Assembly (NCBI GenBank): GCA_964537205.1
Contig: CAZHZH010000060.1
Span: 1-17,422 of the forward strand
DNA from: Colivivens sp964537205
GTDB taxonomy: Bacteria > Bacteroidota > Bacteroidia > Bacteroidales > Bacteroidaceae
DNA length: 17,422 bases
Direction of reading: 5' to 3'
The notes below the pieces were generated by a model. It was not told the origin of the DNA, did no database searches, and saw only the letters and a list, made by a program, of their open reading frames with translations. The position numbers and the translations under genes are program-made. Positions 14,717-17,422 of the stretch are shown here, in pieces (position 1 is the first letter of the stretch; every line of letters begins with the position of its first letter).

Positions 14717-15786
14717 TGATTATTTATATGGTAACGGCGCTATTGATTTCCTTCATGTGCTCCGTACTCGAGGCGACTTTGATGTCTACTCCAATGACTT
14801 ATATTACATCGCTTGAGACTCAAGGAAAGAAAGGCGCGGGTTTGCTCAAAAAATATAAGTTGAATATCGACAGGCCTATTTCCGCTATATTGGTACTAAA
14901 CACAATCGCCAATACTGTAGGCGCCTCCCTTGTGGGATCACAAGCGTTGAAAATGGCACAGGAAATGAATTACCCGCATGATACGGTCGTTGGTGTAGTT
15001 TCAGCTGTATTTACAGTTTTAATATTGGTGTGTTCTGAGATAATTCCTAAAACAATTGGTTCTTGTTATTGGAGGACTCTCGCCATACCTGCGTCAAAGA
15101 TAATACATTGCCTGGTCATTGTGACCTTTCCTGTTATTTATTGCCTTGAAAAGATAACTCATCTGATTTCACGCAACTCACAACCTGTGTCCGTAAGTAG
15201 GGAGGAAGTTTCTGCAATGGTGACAGTCGGAGCCGAGGAAGGTGTCTTGGAAAAGAAAGAGAATAAAATGATTCAGAATCTATTGAAGCTTGATGAGATA
15301 ACCGCTCATGAGATCATGACTCCAAGTGTTGTTGTTTCAATGGCTGACAGTTCCATGACGCTAAAGGAATTTTACCAGGATGAGGAATTGTCGAAGTACT
15401 CTCGAATCCCTATTTACGATGACGACAACAGCGATTACATTACTGGATACGTACTTCGTCAGACAATATTGGAACGCTTGGCGGAAGACAAGTTCAACGT
15501 ACATTTGAAAGAACTTGCTCGTCCTATATTGTCTTTCTCGGAAGAAGAGTCGGTTGCCAATATATGGGAGAAATTACTTGAAAAGAAAGAGCACATCTCT
15601 ATAATTATAGATGAGTATGGCAGCTTGCGTGGTATTGTGACTTTGGAAGACGTCATTGAAACCATGCTGGGCTTTGAAATCGTTGATGAAAAAGACGAAG
15701 TGGTTGACATGCAGGAGTATGCCAAGGCGCAGTGGAAGAAAATGCAGAAGAAGCAGACACGCCAGATTAAGCACGAAAGCAAGTAG
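14707..15786 (+). CDS. CNNM (DUF21) membrane protein with CBS-domain pair, HlyC/CorC type
   Basis: 359 residues. The CNNM/DUF21 region holds hydrophobic segments at about 3-22, 57-80, 93-113 and 126-146, with the family motif SEIIPKTIG at 110-118. An acidic helical linker (REEVSAMVTVGAEEGVLEKK) follows, then a CBS pair at about 200-325 with the typical HEIMTP (201-206) and DEYGSLRGIVTLEDVIE (302-318). Bacterial relatives are proposed magnesium or divalent-metal exporters regulated by nucleotide binding to the CBS pair. The C-terminal CorC_HlyC domain of longer relatives is absent: the chain ends with a basic tail soon after CBS2. The start is set by the strong Shine-Dalgarno site. The gene ends 4 bases from the stop of convergent tilS. 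Confidence 0.9.
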   Translation: MELVIIYMVTALLISFMCSVLEATLMSTPMTYITSLETQGKKGAGLLKKYKLNIDRPISAILVLNTIANTVGASLVGSQALKMAQEMNYPHDTVVGVVSAVFTVLILVCSEIIPKTIGSCYWRTLAIPASKIIHCLVIVTFPVIYCLEKITHLISRNSQPVSVSREEVSAMVTVGAEEGVLEKKENKMIQNLLKLDEITAHEIMTPSVVVSMADSSMTLKEFYQDEELSKYSRIPIYDDDNSDYITGYVLRQTILERLAEDKFNVHLKELARPILSFSEEESVANIWEKLLEKKEHISIIIDEYGSLRGIVTLEDVIETMLGFEIVDEKDEVVDMQEYAKAQWKKMQKKQTRQIKHESK

Positions 15787-15790
15787 CAAC

Positions 15791-17110
15791 TTATTCGCTT
15801 ACATGCAGAACCAACACCTTTTGTGTGTTGGAATCAATTCTGTACAAGTTGGAAATTCTTTTGCCGACGACCCACACGATGTTGCTGTCATCACAAACAA
15901 CTAACTGGCTTTTCTTTTCAAACAGGTTCATTTTCATATCGGTGAGGAAATCACTTATCAGCTTTTTGCCGTTCATGCCGAATGGAACGAAGTGATCTCC
16001 TGTCTTGACGCTCCTGACGACAAGGTCTCCTTTGATTTTATCCGCGTCAATATAGGCATAGTCCGGCTTTTTGTTGATTGACAGGTTTGCTGCCTTCTCA
16101 ATTTTGTATTCAATCCCATGATGGCATGTTAATGGCTCGTTTACGACTGCGTGGCTTTCATCGTCTTTTGAAAATATTCTGATTCTGTCTCTGTCTATGA
16201 GCAAAGTGGTTGAGGAAGAATAAAACCGCTTGCCTGTCTCATTGCATCGCAATATGGCCTTGACTTGCCCGCGGTTAAATCCATAGTTGCCAAGTATTGT
16301 GTGAAGGACTGATATGGGAGAAGTACAATTCTGTAGTTTGACTTTGTCAATGCATGTTGTCTTGGAGTCCCGCTCCAAACATGATGCAATATCTTTGTCG
16401 ATGGCGGCTTGGTATACATTGTACGCCTCCGACAAGTTCTCTATTGTGGAGGAGATATTTTCGTCGGCTGCCAAATTAATGCTTCTAAGTATTGGCAGTA
16501 CGTTTAGCCTTATTTTATTGCGACTATAAATGTCTTCTTTGTTCGTACTGTCGGTCACATAGTCTTGTCCTATTTCATTAAGACAATTAATTATATCTTG
16601 CCTCCTTATACAAAGCAAGGGCCGGATAATGTGTCCGTTCACCGGTTGCATCCCCTTCATCCCTTTTAGTCCTGTTCCACGAACCAGGTTCAGCAACAGC
16701 GTTTCCACATTGTCGTCTTTGTGGTGGGCTACCGCAATGGATGTACAACCAGTTTCGGAAAGCAGCCTCTCAAACCAATTATACCGGAGTTCCCTTGCCG
16801 CCATTTCGACGCTGATGTCTTTAGCGTTGGCCTCTGCTTCCGTGTTGAAGTCTTTTACATGCAACTTTATCCCCAACTTGTCGCATAAATTCCTTACGAA
16901 CCGTTCGTCTCTCATGCTTTCTTCTTTTCTCAGGTGGAAATTGCAGTGGGCTGCTTCGATGTCGTACTTATTATATATAAGGTATAATAAGAGGAATACT
17001 GAGTCCGCTCCTCCACTGAGCGCGACCAATATCTTGCCGTCCTTTTTTATTACACTGTTTTCTTCGCAATACTCAGTGATTGTATGGTATATGTAGTCCA
17101 GTTTTCTCAT
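15791..17110 (-). CDS. tilS: tRNA(Ile)-lysidine synthase
   Basis: Uses ATP to attach lysine to the wobble cytidine of tRNA-Ile(CAU), changing its identity from Met to Ile; essential where that tRNA is used. The protein has 439 residues, in the normal range. The N-terminal N-type ATP pyrophosphatase has the PP-loop SGGADS at 32-37, HHKDDNVET at 129-137 and RGTGLKG at 144-150. The middle is helical, and the C-terminal TilS domain contains VRSVKTGDHFVPFGMNGKK and the closing VVGKRISNLYRI. ATG 17110 is 19 bases beyond a TATATTTG promoter box. The gene is convergent with the CNNM gene and divergent from tRNA-Cys. Confidence 0.96.
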   Translation of the reverse strand: MRKLDYIYHTITEYCEENSVIKKDGKILVALSGGADSVFLLLYLIYNKYDIEAAHCNFHLRKEESMRDERFVRNLCDKLGIKLHVKDFNTEAEANAKDISVEMAARELRYNWFERLLSETGCTSIAVAHHKDDNVETLLLNLVRGTGLKGMKGMQPVNGHIIRPLLCIRRQDIINCLNEIGQDYVTDSTNKEDIYSRNKIRLNVLPILRSINLAADENISSTIENLSEAYNVYQAAIDKDIASCLERDSKTTCIDKVKLQNCTSPISVLHTILGNYGFNRGQVKAILRCNETGKRFYSSSTTLLIDRDRIRIFSKDDESHAVVNEPLTCHHGIEYKIEKAANLSINKKPDYAYIDADKIKGDLVVRSVKTGDHFVPFGMNGKKLISDFLTDMKMNLFEKKSQLVVCDDSNIVWVVGKRISNLYRIDSNTQKVLVLHVSE

Positions 17111-17129
17111 TCTGAATTGTAATTTGCTG

Positions 17130-17137
17130 CAAATATA
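17130..17137 (-). promoter_or_regulatory. -7 promoter box for tilS
   Basis: The minus strand reads TATATTTG at 17137-17130, matching TAnnTTTG. The tilS ATG is at 17110. No clear TTG is seen 19-20 bases upstream. It lies back to back with the tRNA-Cys promoter. Confidence 0.65.
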
Positions 17138-17158
17138 AAAATAATTATTTGTAATGCC

Positions 17159-17188
17159 TTGCTGATTCGAAAGTTTTTTATACCTTTG
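17159..17188 (+). promoter_or_regulatory. tRNA-Cys promoter (TTG-N19-TACCTTTG)
   Basis: TTG at 17159-17161, then 19 bases, then TACCTTTG at 17181-17188. The tRNA begins 17 bases after the box. Confidence 0.85.
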
Positions 17189-17205
17189 CAGTCACAAAAC
17201 AAAAT

Positions 17206-17280
17206 GGTCGGTTGGATGAGAGGTTTAGTCAACGGTCTGCAAAACCGTCCACACCCGTTCGAATCGGGTACCGACCTCCA
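17206..17280 (+). tRNA. tRNA-Cys (anticodon GCA)
   Basis: A full cloverleaf of 75 bases including an encoded CCA end. The acceptor GGTCGGT (17206-17212) pairs with ACCGACC, followed by discriminator T and CCA (17278-17280). The D stem is GAT/GTC. The anticodon stem ACGGT/ACCGT carries loop CTGCAAA with anticodon GCA at 17239-17241. The T stem ACCCG/CGGGT holds loop TTCGAAT. U73 is a known identity element of tRNA-Cys, which agrees with the anticodon. Confidence 0.97.
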
Positions 17281-17288
17281 ATATGATT

Positions 17289-17320
17289 GAGATGCAAAAC
17301 ATGAGTTGCATCTCTTTTTT
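17289..17320 (+). terminator. Rho-independent terminator after tRNA-Cys
   Basis: GAGATGCAA (17289-17297) pairs perfectly with TTGCATCTC (17306-17314) across an 8-base loop, followed by six T (17315-17320). It begins 8 bases after the tRNA. Confidence 0.93.
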
Positions 17321-17407
17321 ATTTGTATTATCGTATGTTGCAGCACAAAAAATGAAATGGGATACTCCGGCTCAGTAGCAAAAAGGTGTGGTTATAAATA
17401 AAAATGT

Positions 17408-17415
17408 TACCTTTG
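17408..17415 (+). promoter_or_regulatory. -7 promoter box for a gene beyond the right edge
   Basis: TACCTTTG at 17408-17415 matches TAnnTTTG and is followed by C as in the other promoters here. A weak GTG rather than TTG sits 19 bases upstream. The transcribed gene lies outside the window. Confidence 0.6.
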
Positions 17416-17422
17416 CAGGCAT

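Noticed and set aside
16629..17096. 155-codon plus-strand frame
   Set aside because: It is antisense to the conserved ATPase domain of tilS and has no recognisable product.
17107..17346. 79-codon minus-strand frame over tRNA-Cys
   Set aside because: It runs antisense through the tRNA, its promoter and its terminator and resembles no protein.
17345..17395. A further tRNA or tmRNA-like piece after the tRNA-Cys terminator
   Set aside because: Phrases such as CTCCGGCTCAGTAG looked tRNA-like, but no acceptor, anticodon or T arm can be folded.

Overview
The window reads as a scaffold from a Bacteroidales bacterium, most likely a Prevotella-, Bacteroides- or Muribaculaceae-like gut organism from a draft or metagenome assembly. 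Evidence: at least seven promoters carry the Bacteroidetes -7 box TAnnTTTG, three of them with a TTG 19-20 bases upstream. Proteins typical of the phylum are present: FISUMP domains, a TPR-type sensor kinase with a DUF5112/DUF5113-like layout, and a Wzi-family barrel paired with a small lipoprotein. A run of exactly 100 N lies inside a tandem repeat, which looks like a scaffold gap of unknown size. The genus cannot be fixed from this sequence alone.

Layout, left to right. (1) 1-4583, minus strand: a two-gene signalling operon. A membrane Hanks-type Ser/Thr kinase with two extracytoplasmic FISUMP domains (2186-4546) is followed 31 bases later by a TPR-type histidine-kinase-like sensor cut by the window edge (<1-2154). 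(2) 4584-5459: a gene-free, repeat-rich region. It holds a 22-bp tandem array with a palindromic AT core broken by the N gap, a MITE-like element of about 162 bp, a second unrelated array that also has a 22-bp period, and the carB terminator. (3) 5460-8751, minus: carB with its own promoter and terminator and no carA beside it. (4) 8833-13833, minus: one long probable operon, in transcription order an unknown 214-residue protein, a small coiled-coil protein, zapA, rny (RNase Y), a Wzi-family outer-membrane protein and a lipoprotein. It has a clear promoter at its head and a conspicuous hairpin just before rny. (5) 13905-15786, plus: upp, then a CNNM/CBS membrane protein behind a 91-base leader that can fold and encodes a possible 30-codon peptide. 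(6) 15791-17137, minus: tilS, convergent with the CNNM gene across 4 bases. (7) 17159-17320, plus: tRNA-Cys(GCA) with promoter and terminator, then a further promoter box aimed out of the window.

Most genes are housekeeping: pyrimidine supply (carB) and salvage (upp), mRNA decay (rny), division (zapA) and tRNA maturation (tilS, tRNA-Cys). The parts that look least described are the FISUMP Ser/Thr kinase paired with a sensor kinase that lacks a visible phospho-acceptor histidine, the two 22-bp-period palindromic arrays upstream of that pair, and the two unnamed genes leading the zapA-rny operon.
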